A program made the translations under genes and the position numbers. Source: Betaproteobacteria bacterium (lineage in GTDB: Bacteria > Pseudomonadota > Gammaproteobacteria > Burkholderiales > Burkholderiaceae_C). Taken from it: a DNA stretch of 11,279 nucleotides. The DNA is taken from assembly GCA_009923895.1 (NCBI GenBank), contig RFSP01000038.1:1-11279 (forward strand). The letters run 5' to 3'. The first letter of the stretch is position 1. Each line of letters starts with the position of its first letter. The notes below the pieces were generated by a model. It worked only from the letters and a program-made list of their open reading frames with translations. It was not told the DNA's origin and searched no databases. Positions 1-6,618 of this stretch are shown in pieces.

Positions 1-353
1 CCTATCAGTCGTTGCCAGCCGAACAACGGCAGGCGCTGGCCTCTGCTGCCGTCTCCAGTTCGGCGGGCCACTCAAAGGCGGGGGCCGCGGGTTCGCATCC
101 TGCCCACAGCGCCTCGGCCTCTGGCACTCGGGTGGTGGCTCCCACCATCGTTCAGGCCAAACCGGGGGCCAGCACCGTGCTCGTGTCCAAAACGCCAGCT
201 GCTGTGCCAGCTGTGCGTCCTCAGCCTGGACAACCCAAAATAGCTGCCAAACGTCAGGACATCGATCCTGCCACCTTGTTGCCCATCCGTGGCCCGCAGG
301 CGGCCGTGGCGGCTGTGACTCCCGCCAGCGACGCTGAAACCCACACGCAATGA
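1..353 (+). CDS. DUF3106-like protein, C-terminal part (5' end outside window)
   Basis: The frame is open from the left edge (first full codon at position 3) to a TGA at 351-353, so the gene starts upstream. The first visible residues, YQSLPAEQRQAL, resemble the repeated 'LPPEQR-AL' segments of DUF3106 proteins, which are small exported proteins of unknown function in Betaproteobacteria. The remaining roughly 100 residues are a low-complexity Ala/Pro/Ser/Val-rich tail with no recognisable fold. The stop overlaps the ATG of the RDD gene (ATGA at 350-353), which suggests translational coupling. From memory, DUF3106 and RDD genes often follow an rpoE-type sigma factor gene and a DUF3619 gene in Comamonadaceae; that would have to be checked beyond the left edge. 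The reading frame is secure, but the family call rests on one short repeat. A TTG at 12 could be mistaken for a start. Confidence 0.6.
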   Translation, partial: YQSLPAEQRQALASAAVSSSAGHSKAGAAGSHPAHSASASGTRVVAPTIVQAKPGASTVLVSKTPAAVPAVRPQPGQPKIAAKRQDIDPATLLPIRGPQAAVAAVTPASDAETHTQ

Positions 354-886
354 GCGACCGGGGCGGGCTGGGCGGATCGCTGGAGTTGCGAGCGCCGCCC
401 ATGCGGCGGAGATTGGCGGCCTTCATCTACGAGGGCCTGCTGGTGTTCGGTGTGCTCGTGATTTCTGGCTATCTCTATTCTTCACTCACCCAACAGCGGC
501 ATGCGCTGCAAGGGCTGCATGGTCTGCAGCTTTTTGAATTCTGCGTGCTGGGTCTGTATTTTTCTTGGTTCTGGTGCCATGGCGGGCAAACGGTGGCCAT
601 GAAGACCTGGCACATCCGGTTGGTCTCGGCCCAGGGAGGCCCCGTCTCCGCCAAACAGGCGGTGTTGCGTTACGTGCTGTGTTGGGTCTGGTTTCTGCCG
701 GCGCTGGCCGTGTTGGGATGGTCCGGTCCTCTCTCTGGCTTGCAGACCGTTCTTGCCCTGTCCTCTGGCATCATCGCGTATGCGGGCCTCGCGCTCAGGC
801 GGCAAGACAAGCAGTTCTTGCACGACGTGGTGGCGGGCACTCGTTTGCTGGATGTGCGCCCACGCGCGACCGACACTGCAGTTTGA
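350..886 (+). CDS. RDD family membrane protein
   Basis: This 178-residue integral membrane protein has features of the RDD family (small multi-helix membrane proteins, mostly of unknown role, some proposed as ion transporters). Hydrophobic segments lie at about residues 23-46, 59-76, 106-124 and 130-148. The N-terminal RxxAxxxD-type motif appears as R21-L-A-A24-F-I-Y-E28, with Glu in place of the usual Asp. The loop G79-Q-T-V-A-M-K-T-W-H-I-R-L-V matches the family's 'GQTLGMKxxxLRVV' segment, and the C-terminal LHDVVAGTRLL (about 156-166) matches the 'HDxxAGTRLV' end motif. The ATG overlaps the preceding stop and has no good Shine-Dalgarno sequence, so translation probably depends on coupling to the DUF3106-like gene. 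The LOG gene starts 46 bases after its stop, so the three genes probably share a transcript. Family assignment is firm; function is unknown. Confidence 0.85.
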   Translation: MSDRGGLGGSLELRAPPMRRRLAAFIYEGLLVFGVLVISGYLYSSLTQQRHALQGLHGLQLFEFCVLGLYFSWFWCHGGQTVAMKTWHIRLVSAQGGPVSAKQAVLRYVLCWVWFLPALAVLGWSGPLSGLQTVLALSSGIIAYAGLALRRQDKQFLHDVVAGTRLLDVRPRATDTAV

Positions 887-932
887 AAGCTGCCCAGTCC
901 TTGGCGTGAGCAAGGATGCAGAGATTGAAAAA

Positions 933-1523
933 ATGAACGACGAACGGTTTAGCTTGTGTGTGTACTGCGGGTCTCGCAACGGTCGAGACGACGCGTTTCG
1001 TGACGCTGCTCACCAAGTGGGCACTGAAATTGGCAAACGGGGCTGGCAGTTGGTCTATGGAGGCGGACAGGTGGGGCTGATGGGCGTGGTGGCCGATGCC
1101 ACGTTGGCAGCTGGCGGCACCGTGGTAGGCGTCATTCCTCGCGTACTGATGGAGCGCGAAGTGGGCCACCAGCGGTTGCAAGAGTTGCATGTGGTGGAAA
1201 CCATGCATGAGCGCAAACACTTGATGGCCCAGCGTGCCCATGCTTTTGTGGCCCTGCCCGGTGGCATCGGGACGCTTGAAGAACTCTACGAAGTGTGGAC
1301 ATGGCGCCAATTGGGCTACCACGACAAGCCCGTCGCATTGCTCAATGTCAACGGCTACTATGACCCTCTATTGGCGTTTATGCACCACACCGTCGACGCC
1401 GGCTTCTTGGCGCCAGCCCAGATGGAACTGCTGCTCACCCACGATCGCGTTCCCGCGCTGCTGGACCGGATACACGCCTTGGCCAACGAGTCGAGACAAA
1501 AAGCCGACCTCAGCCGAATTTGA
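933..1523 (+). CDS. LOG family protein (TIGR00730-type nucleoside 5'-monophosphate phosphoribohydrolase)
   Basis: This 196-residue Rossmann-like protein belongs to the LOG / 'lysine decarboxylase-like' family. Characterised members hydrolyse cytokinin riboside 5'-monophosphates or AMP-type nucleotides to free base and ribose 5-phosphate; lysine decarboxylase annotations of this family are wrong. Visible signatures are the N-terminal strand LCVYCGSRNG, the glycine-rich YGGGQVGLMG, the segment ETMHERKHLM with the conserved Arg, and P109-G-G-I-G-T-L-E-E117, which is the family PGGxGTxxE catalytic/nucleotide motif. I chose ATG 933 because AGAG at 920-923 is a suitably spaced weak ribosome site and the protein then begins like other members. 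An in-frame GTG at 906 would add nine residues but has no ribosome site. It is likely co-transcribed with the RDD gene upstream and is convergent with glnB. The physiological substrate cannot be read from the sequence. Confidence 0.9.
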   Translation: MNDERFSLCVYCGSRNGRDDAFRDAAHQVGTEIGKRGWQLVYGGGQVGLMGVVADATLAAGGTVVGVIPRVLMEREVGHQRLQELHVVETMHERKHLMAQRAHAFVALPGGIGTLEELYEVWTWRQLGYHDKPVALLNVNGYYDPLLAFMHHTVDAGFLAPAQMELLLTHDRVPALLDRIHALANESRQKADLSRI

Positions 1524-1535
1524 CAAGGTCGGTGT

Positions 1536-1564
1536 AAAAAGCGGTCAGCCCAGAGGCAGACCGC
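1536..1564 (-). terminator. Rho-independent terminator of the ppa-nadE-glnB unit
   Basis: On the minus strand a hairpin spans 1564 to 1541, followed by five T (1540-1536). The stem pairs GCGGTC with GACCGC, then one T-T mismatch, then GCC with GGC around a 4-base loop (TCTG). It begins 1 base past the glnB stop codon (1566-1568). Read on the plus strand the same hairpin is not followed by a T tract, so it should serve glnB and not the convergent LOG gene. A second GACCGCT copy at 1569-1575, inside the glnB stop region, could offer an alternative pairing. Confidence 0.85.
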
Positions 1565-1565
1565 C

Positions 1566-1904
1566 TCAGACCGCTGATTCGTCGGTCTCGCCCGTTCGGA
1601 TGCGAATGACCTGCTCGACGGGCGTGACAAAGATCTTGCCATCCCCAATCTTGCCGGTCTTGGCCGCCTTGACGATCGCCTCGATGCATCGCTCGACGTC
1701 GGCCTCTTTGACAACGATTTCCACCTTGACCTTGGGAAGAAAGTCCACGACGTATTCAGCACCTCGGTAGAGCTCGGTGTGGCCTTTTTGACGCCCGAAC
1801 CCTTTGACCTCGGTCACCGTCAGACCCGAAACACCCATGTCCGCAAGCGCTTCGCGCACTTCTTCCAGCTTGAAGGGCTTGATGATGGCGGTGATTTGCT
1901 TCAT
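1566..1904 (-). CDS. glnB: Nitrogen regulatory protein P-II
   Basis: This 112-residue PII signal protein forms a trimer that binds ATP/ADP and 2-oxoglutarate and controls partners by protein contact. In Proteobacteria these include the uridylyltransferase/adenylyltransferase system, NtrB and others. The sequence begins MKQITAIIKPFKLEEVREAL and is collinear with E. coli GlnB (112 residues). The T-loop contains RGAEYVVDFLPK with Tyr51, the uridylylation site. The B-loop is TGKIGDGKIFV, and the C-loop VIRIRTGE completes the nucleotide site. The frame stays open 24 codons upstream, into the nadE terminus, but Met at 1902-1904 is the conserved start. The nadE stop lies 35 bases upstream and a terminator follows directly, so glnB is the last gene of ppa-nadE-glnB. 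GlnB is favoured over GlnK because no amtB gene is adjacent. Confidence 0.96.
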   Translation of the reverse strand: MKQITAIIKPFKLEEVREALADMGVSGLTVTEVKGFGRQKGHTELYRGAEYVVDFLPKVKVEIVVKEADVERCIEAIVKAAKTGKIGDGKIFVTPVEQVIRIRTGETDESAV

Positions 1905-1939
1905 GACGCTGCCTGAAATATGAAGGACACACCGAGAAT

Positions 1940-3634
1940 TTAACCACGGAATTTGGAAACGATGGGGTAGCGCCAATCTCGCCCGAAAGATCGGTGAGAC
2001 ACGCGTATGCCCACGGGGGCCTGCCGGCGTTTGTACTCATTGATCTTGATCAGGCGCACCACGCGCTCGACATCGGATCGCTCGAACCCCTGGCCCACGA
2101 TATCTTCGATGCCCAGGTTCTCTTCCATGTAACGAGCCAGAATGCCGTCCAAGACCTCGTAGGGAGGCAGGCTGTCTTGGTCGGTCTGATCGGGCCGCAG
2201 TTCTGCCGAAGGCGCCCGAGTGATGATGCGGCTCGGGATGACTTCTGGGTTGCCAGCGGACTGCCCCTGAAAAGGCTGGCGATTTCGCCATTCGGCCAAA
2301 CGATACACCGCAGTCTTGGGCAAATCTTTGATCACGGCAAACCCGCCCGCCATGTCGCCATAGAGCGTGCAGTAGCCGGTGGCCATCTCGCTCTTGTTGC
2401 CCGTGGTGAGGACCAAAGCGCCGGTCTTGTTGGACAGCGCCATGAGCAAAGTGCCTCGGATTCGGGCCTGGATGTTTTCTTCGGTGGTGTCTTCCGGCAG
2501 CCCGTGGAATTGGTCTTTCAAACCCCCGGAGAAGGCTTCCATCATGGGGCGGATGGGAATCTCGTCGTATCGAACACCCAATCCTTGGGCCATTTTGGCC
2601 GCATCGATCCAGGAGATGTCGGCGGTATAGGGCGAGGGCATCATGACTGCGCGAACGCGATCGGGCCCCAAGGCGTCGACCGCCACGGCCAAAACCAAGG
2701 CCGAGTCGATGCCCCCAGAAAGGCCAATGAGGACCCCCGGGAAGCGGTTCTTTTCAACATAGTCGCGGGTCCCCATGACGAGGGCATTCCAGAGGCGCCT
2801 GGGCGAAGCCTCCAACGGATGCAGCTCCCCGGTGACCTGCCCCTGCGCTGAAATGTCCACGACTTGTACGGTGCGCGAAAACGACGGGGACCGGGCTTGA
2901 ACGGTGCCATGGCAGTCCACCGCAAACGAAGCCCCATCGAAAACCAATTCATCCTGCCCACCGATGAGGTGGGAATAAACCAAAGGGAGTTGGTTGGCAC
3001 GGGCGCACTCAGACATCCGGGCTTCACGCTCGGCCTCTTTGTCCAGGTGGAAAGGCGAGGCGTTGAGTACCAAAAGGGCCTGGGCGCCAGCCGCCTTGGC
3101 CGCACGTGCAGGCTCCTCCAACCACGCGTCCTCACAGATCAAGACGCCAAACCTCAGACCTCCTGCGGTGAACACCAAAGGTCCCGAACCCGCCTCCCGA
3201 CCCGATTGAAAATATCGGCGCTCGTCAAACACCTGGTAGTTGGGTAGCTCGCGCTTGTGGTACTCGCCCACAACCCGACCAGCCACCAAGACCGAGGCCG
3301 CGTTGAAGCACACGGGCCCAGAGAATGACCGGCTGGTGGCCTGGGCCGATTCAGGCGGTCGGTGAACCGGCACGGGATGGCCCACCACGACGGTCAGGTC
3401 TGGAAATTTCTGCAGGTCAAGCGCGAGTTGGCTGAGCTGCCGCATGCAGGCTTGCAAAAAGGTGGGCCTCAGCAACAGGTCTTCGGGCGGATAGCCCGTG
3501 AGGATCAATTCCGGCGCAACCAGCACCTGCGCGCCTTGGCGCACAGCCTCTTGTGCGGCATCGAGAATCAGCCGGGAGTTTCCCTCCAGGTCGCCCACGG
3601 TGGGGTTGACCTGGGCCCAGGCGACCTTCACCAT
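1940..3634 (-). CDS. nadE: Glutamine-dependent NAD+ synthetase
   Basis: This 564-residue two-domain enzyme catalyses deamido-NAD + ATP + glutamine + H2O to NAD + AMP + PPi + glutamate, the last step of cytosolic NAD synthesis. The N-terminal nitrilase-type glutaminase domain (about 1-270) carries the expected triad: Glu42 in APELILTGYPPEDLL, Lys127 in YHKRELPNY and Cys167 in VLICEDAW. The C-terminal synthetase domain has the PP-loop S306-G-G-I-D-S311, followed by TTGNKSEMATGYCTLYGDMAGGFAVIKDLPKT. Length and domain order are normal and nothing looks broken. The ATG at 3632-3634 gives a standard nitrilase N-terminus (MVKVAWAQVNPTVGD). There is no Shine-Dalgarno sequence before it; the sense strand there is pyrimidine-rich. 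Ppa ends 45 bases upstream and glnB starts 35 bases downstream. From recalled literature, PII proteins control a glutamine-dependent NadE in some Proteobacteria, which fits this linkage; I infer the same may hold here. Confidence 0.96.
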   Translation of the reverse strand: MVKVAWAQVNPTVGDLEGNSRLILDAAQEAVRQGAQVLVAPELILTGYPPEDLLLRPTFLQACMRQLSQLALDLQKFPDLTVVVGHPVPVHRPPESAQATSRSFSGPVCFNAASVLVAGRVVGEYHKRELPNYQVFDERRYFQSGREAGSGPLVFTAGGLRFGVLICEDAWLEEPARAAKAAGAQALLVLNASPFHLDKEAEREARMSECARANQLPLVYSHLIGGQDELVFDGASFAVDCHGTVQARSPSFSRTVQVVDISAQGQVTGELHPLEASPRRLWNALVMGTRDYVEKNRFPGVLIGLSGGIDSALVLAVAVDALGPDRVRAVMMPSPYTADISWIDAAKMAQGLGVRYDEIPIRPMMEAFSGGLKDQFHGLPEDTTEENIQARIRGTLLMALSNKTGALVLTTGNKSEMATGYCTLYGDMAGGFAVIKDLPKTAVYRLAEWRNRQPFQGQSAGNPEVIPSRIITRAPSAELRPDQTDQDSLPPYEVLDGILARYMEENLGIEDIVGQGFERSDVERVVRLIKINEYKRRQAPVGIRVSHRSFGRDWRYPIVSKFRG

Positions 3635-3679
3635 GAGGAGTAAGACAGGGTGATCACAGTCTCACGCACCGCGAGGTGT

Positions 3680-4219
3680 TCAAGCCTTGCGACTGTGCGA
3701 CCAGTTTTTCATGCCGGTGACCACTTCGGCCTGCGCACTCTCTGGGCCTTCCCACCCGATGACTTTGACCCATTTGCCGGCTTCTAAATCTTTGTAGTGC
3801 TCAAAGAAATGTTGGATGGTCTTGAGACGCATCGGGTTGAGGTCTTCGGGCTTTTTCCATTGGGAGTAGATGGACAAGATCTTGTCGGTGGGCACCGCCA
3901 ACAACTTGTTGTCCCCCCCTGCTTCGTCGTTCATTTTGAGCACGCCCAGGGGTCGACAAGTCACCACCACGCCAGGAATCAAGGGCACCGGCGTGATGAC
4001 CAACACGTCAACCGGGTCGCCGTCATCGGCCAAGGTCTGAGGGATGTAGCCGTAGTTGCACGGGTAATGCATGGCCGTGGCCATGAATCGGTCGACAAAC
4101 AGCGCACCGCTCTCCTCGTCCACCTCGTATTTGATCGGGTCGGCATTCATCGGAATTTCGATGATGACGTTGAACTCTTGGGGCGCCTTGGCGCCAGGGG
4201 TCACGTTGTGCAGACTCAT
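3680..4219 (-). CDS. ppa: Family I soluble inorganic pyrophosphatase
   Basis: This 179-residue cytoplasmic enzyme hydrolyses pyrophosphate to two phosphates with Mg2+, driving reactions that release PPi. It aligns by eye with E. coli Ppa with an offset of one residue. The signature DDGDPVDVL supplies the metal ligands Asp66, Asp68 and Asp71. Asp98 and Asp103 lie in KMNDEAGGDNK, followed by Lys105. Also present are Glu21, Lys30, Arg44, Tyr56 (NYGYIPQT) and the C-terminal HFFEHYKDLEAGKWVKV segment. All expected catalytic residues are there. The start ATG (4217-4219) gives the family-typical MSLHNVTPG; as with nadE, there is no clear Shine-Dalgarno sequence. It is the first gene of the minus-strand unit, diverging from hppA. 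Its position before nadE, a PPi-releasing enzyme, suggests a coupled role in NAD synthesis. Confidence 0.97.
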   Translation of the reverse strand: MSLHNVTPGAKAPQEFNVIIEIPMNADPIKYEVDEESGALFVDRFMATAMHYPCNYGYIPQTLADDGDPVDVLVITPVPLIPGVVVTCRPLGVLKMNDEAGGDNKLLAVPTDKILSIYSQWKKPEDLNPMRLKTIQHFFEHYKDLEAGKWVKVIGWEGPESAQAEVVTGMKNWSHSRKA

Positions 4220-4326
4220 GACAGGAAGGGTGAAATTTGGTGTAAACCCTGATTCTAGTGTGATTGGGTCAATTGCACTGACACAGACCTGACCAAATTC
4301 CGCAGGAAAACACCATACGCCGTGAG

Positions 4327-4356
4327 GTGATTTCCCCCGTAGGATCAGGGGGTCAC
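4327..4356 (+). other. Stem-loop in the hppA leader
   Basis: GTGA (4327-4330) and CCCCC (4334-4338) can pair with GGGGG (4348-4352) and TCAC (4353-4356). This makes a nine-pair stem with a 3-base TTT bulge and a 9-base loop. No T tract follows it, so it is not an intrinsic terminator. It lies 70 bases upstream of the hppA start and would be in the mRNA leader if transcription starts before it. It could be an mRNA structure or an imperfect palindromic protein site. I could not match it to a known riboswitch class. Confidence 0.35.
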
Positions 4357-4412
4357 TGAAGGTCGAAGGGCTTGTCTTCGTCTTCGTTTTACTTGTGCTT
4401 TCCGTTCACTCG

Positions 4413-4418
4413 AAGGAG
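4413..4418 (+). promoter_or_regulatory. Shine-Dalgarno site of hppA
   Basis: AAGGAG lies 8 bases before the ATG at 4427. This is the best ribosome binding site in the window and fixes the hppA start at 4427 over the second ATG four codons in (MSTM). It contrasts with the lack of such a site before ppa and nadE. Confidence 0.85.
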
Positions 4419-4426
4419 CTTGTTTC

Positions 4427-6601
4427 ATGTCCACCATGACAGCGCTATATCTGGCGCTAGGTTGCGGCCTGTTGGCTGTGATCTACGGATTTGTTCAACG
4501 CAGTTGGATCTTGTCTCAAGATGCCGGCAATGCCCGCATGCAAGAAATTGCGGGCGCGGTGCAACAGGGGGCGGCGGCCTATTTGGGTCGCCAATACCGA
4601 ACCATTGCCATCGTGGGGGTCATCCTCGCCATCTTGATTGGCGTCTTCCTGGGTGGCATGACCGCCGCAGGTTTTGTGCTGGGGGCGGTGCTCTCGGGCG
4701 CTTGCGGATTCATCGGCATGAACGTGTCGGTTCGTGCCAATGTGCGCACGGCACAAGCCGCGACCCAAGGCATTGGGCCGGCATTGGACGTGGCCTTTCG
4801 CGGCGGTGCCATCACCGGCATGTTGGTGGTGGGACTGGGCCTGCTGGGTGTGGGCGCCTTCTTTCTGTTCATCGGTGGCGCGCAAAAAGCCGACCCTGCA
4901 ACGCTCAAGCCTTTGCTGGGACTCGCTTTTGGATCGTCGTTGATTTCCATCTTCGCCCGTCTGGGCGGGGGCATATTCACCAAGGGCGCCGACGTGGGCG
5001 CGGACTTGGTGGGCAAGGTGGAGGCAGGCATCCCCGAGGATGACCCTCGCAATCCCGCCGTGATTGCTGACAACGTGGGCGACAACGTGGGCGACTGCGC
5101 TGGCATGGCCGCGGACCTCTTTGAGACCTATGCGGTGACGTTGATCGCCACGATGGCCCTGGGCGCCTTGATGGTGACAACCGGTGGCTCTGCCGCCGTG
5201 GTCTATCCGTTGGTGCTGGGCGGCGTGTCCATCATCGCCTCCATCATCGGGTGCTCGTTCGTCAAGGCGTCGCCGGGCATGAAAAACGTCATGCCCGCGC
5301 TCTACAAAGGCCTGATCGTCGCAGGCGTGTTGTCTTTGATCGCGTTTTATTTCGTGACCAAGACCATGTTCCCTGAGCCCCTGGCCTTGTCTTCGGGCGG
5401 TACGGCCTCTGCCATGGCGCTCTTTGGCGCTTGCGTGGTGGGATTGGTCTTGACGGCTGCCATGGTGTGGATCACGGAGTACTACACCGGGACCGACTAC
5501 AAGCCGGTCAAACATGTGGCGCAAGCCTCGACCACCGGGCACGCCACCAACATCATCGCGGGCATTGGCGTGAGCATGAAATCCACGGCTTGGCCCGTGA
5601 TTTTTGTCTGCATGGCCATTTTGGCGGCCTACGGCCTGGCAGGTCTGTATGGAATCGCAATTGCGGCCACTTCCATGCTCTCGATGGCCGGCATCATCGT
5701 GGCCTTGGACGCTTACGGCCCGATCACGGACAACGCCGGCGGCATTGCCGAGATGGCCGAGTTGCCGGCGAGTGTGCGCGACATCACCGACCCCTTGGAT
5801 GCGGTGGGCAACACCACCAAGGCCGTGACCAAAGGCTACGCCATCGGCTCAGCGGGTCTGGCCGCTCTGGTGCTGTTTGCCGACTACACGCACTCCTTGG
5901 AGTCGCGCGGCATCATGGCCAGCTTTGACCTGAGCAACCCCAAAGTCATCATTGGCTTGTTCATCGGTGGCCTCATCCCCTACCTGTTTGGTGCCATGGC
6001 CATGGAGGCCGTGGGCCGCGCCGCGGGTGCGGTGGTCGAGGAAGTGCGTCGGCAGTTCCGTGAGATCAAAGGCATCATGGAAGGCACCGCCAAGCCTGAA
6101 TACGGCAAAGCAGTCGACATGCTGACCGGGGCCGCGATCAAGGAGATGATGATTCCGTCGCTCTTGCCTGTGGTGGTGCCCATTGTGGTGGGCCTGGCGC
6201 TGGGTGCGGAAGCCTTGGGAGGTCTGCTCATGGGCACCATCGTCACGGGCTTGTTCGTGGCCATCTCGATGTGCACGGGCGGCGGAGCCTGGGACAACGC
6301 CAAGAAATACATTGAAGACGGCCACCACGGCGGCAAAGGCAGCGATGCCCACAAAGCGGCCGTCACCGGTGACACCGTCGGCGACCCCTACAAGGACACG
6401 GCTGGCCCGGCCGTGAACCCGCTGATCAAGATCATCAACATCGTGGCGTTGTTGATCGTGCCTCTGTTGCCAGTGAGCGTCACGCCCAAGGCAGCAGCCC
6501 ATGCAACGCCGCCTGCGGCCGTGGCTTCTGCGCCAGCGGCGGCGGACTCTGCGGCGTCGGTGGCAGCGGCGGCACCGGCCGCCTCAGCGGCCTCGCAGTA
6601 A
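4427..6601 (+). CDS. hppA: Membrane-bound proton-translocating pyrophosphatase, K+-independent type
   Basis: This 724-residue polytopic membrane protein (about 16 helices by hydrophobicity) couples PPi hydrolysis to ion pumping across the cytoplasmic membrane. The substrate site is intact: DVGADLVGK at 189-197, the Asp-rich run D205-D-P-R-N-P to D223 (with ADNVGDNVGD), and the C-terminal WDNAKKYIEDG (from 622) and GDPYKDTAGPA (from 652). The subclass switch reads G461-N-T-T-K465-A-V-T468-K-G. Lys and Thr at these positions mark K+-independent H+ pumps, whereas K+-dependent enzymes have Ala there. So H+ pumping without K+ requirement is expected. The last helix (about 669-682, INIVALLIVPLL) is followed by a roughly 40-residue Ala/Pro/Ser tail (684-724) that the family normally lacks. 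A strong terminator follows the stop. Function is secure; the ion is inferred from subclass. Confidence 0.97.
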   Translation: MSTMTALYLALGCGLLAVIYGFVQRSWILSQDAGNARMQEIAGAVQQGAAAYLGRQYRTIAIVGVILAILIGVFLGGMTAAGFVLGAVLSGACGFIGMNVSVRANVRTAQAATQGIGPALDVAFRGGAITGMLVVGLGLLGVGAFFLFIGGAQKADPATLKPLLGLAFGSSLISIFARLGGGIFTKGADVGADLVGKVEAGIPEDDPRNPAVIADNVGDNVGDCAGMAADLFETYAVTLIATMALGALMVTTGGSAAVVYPLVLGGVSIIASIIGCSFVKASPGMKNVMPALYKGLIVAGVLSLIAFYFVTKTMFPEPLALSSGGTASAMALFGACVVGLVLTAAMVWITEYYTGTDYKPVKHVAQASTTGHATNIIAGIGVSMKSTAWPVIFVCMAILAAYGLAGLYGIAIAATSMLSMAGIIVALDAYGPITDNAGGIAEMAELPASVRDITDPLDAVGNTTKAVTKGYAIGSAGLAALVLFADYTHSLESRGIMASFDLSNPKVIIGLFIGGLIPYLFGAMAMEAVGRAAGAVVEEVRRQFREIKGIMEGTAKPEYGKAVDMLTGAAIKEMMIPSLLPVVVPIVVGLALGAEALGGLLMGTIVTGLFVAISMCTGGGAWDNAKKYIEDGHHGGKGSDAHKAAVTGDTVGDPYKDTAGPAVNPLIKIINIVALLIVPLLPVSVTPKAAAHATPPAAVASAPAAADSAASVAAAAPAASAASQ

Positions 6602-6618
6602 ACAGTCGGAAAGGCGAG

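Larger units (their letters stand above)
4220..4426. promoter_or_regulatory. Divergent ppa / hppA intergenic region
   Basis: These 207 bases separate two divergently transcribed pyrophosphatase genes and must carry both promoters unless transcription enters from outside. On the minus strand a good -10-like TAGAAT (4252-4257) lies about 33 bases before ppa, but no matching -35 sits 16-18 bases upstream. A TTGACC (4267-4272) is only 9 bases away from it, which is wrong for sigma-70. On the plus strand I see no convincing promoter. A short direct repeat (GTCTTC twice, about 4373-4385) and a hairpin (see separate entry) lie in the hppA leader. Exact start sites cannot be called from sequence. Confidence 0.5.

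Noticed and set aside
1940..1976. Longer glnB start at 1976, adding 24 residues
   Set aside because: The added residues have no match in PII proteins and overlap the nadE C-terminus; the conserved MKQITAIIKPF start lies at 1904.
1994..2851. Plus-strand open frame (285 codons) opposite nadE
   Set aside because: It mirrors the codon structure of nadE and has no independent motif, start context or neighbour that would support it.
3660..3679. Terminator between ppa and nadE
   Set aside because: A short CACC/GGTG stem is present but has no T tract and only four pairs, so it is not evidence against co-transcription.
4252..4272. TTGACC plus TAGAAT as a sigma-70 promoter for ppa
   Set aside because: The two boxes are only 9 bases apart, so they cannot act together; no other -35 is placed 16-18 bases before TAGAAT.
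4220..4426. Fluoride riboswitch (crcB motif) before ppa or hppA
   Set aside because: I looked for the characteristic GGCGATGG start and the CTGATGACGCC-like 3' part on both strands and did not find them.
4457..5542. Long minus-strand open frame (361 codons) inside hppA
   Set aside because: It is fully antisense to a well-supported gene, its product is rich in His/Gln/Arg/Gly with no hydrophobic core or known motif, and it has no ribosome site. This is a typical shadow frame in GC-rich DNA.
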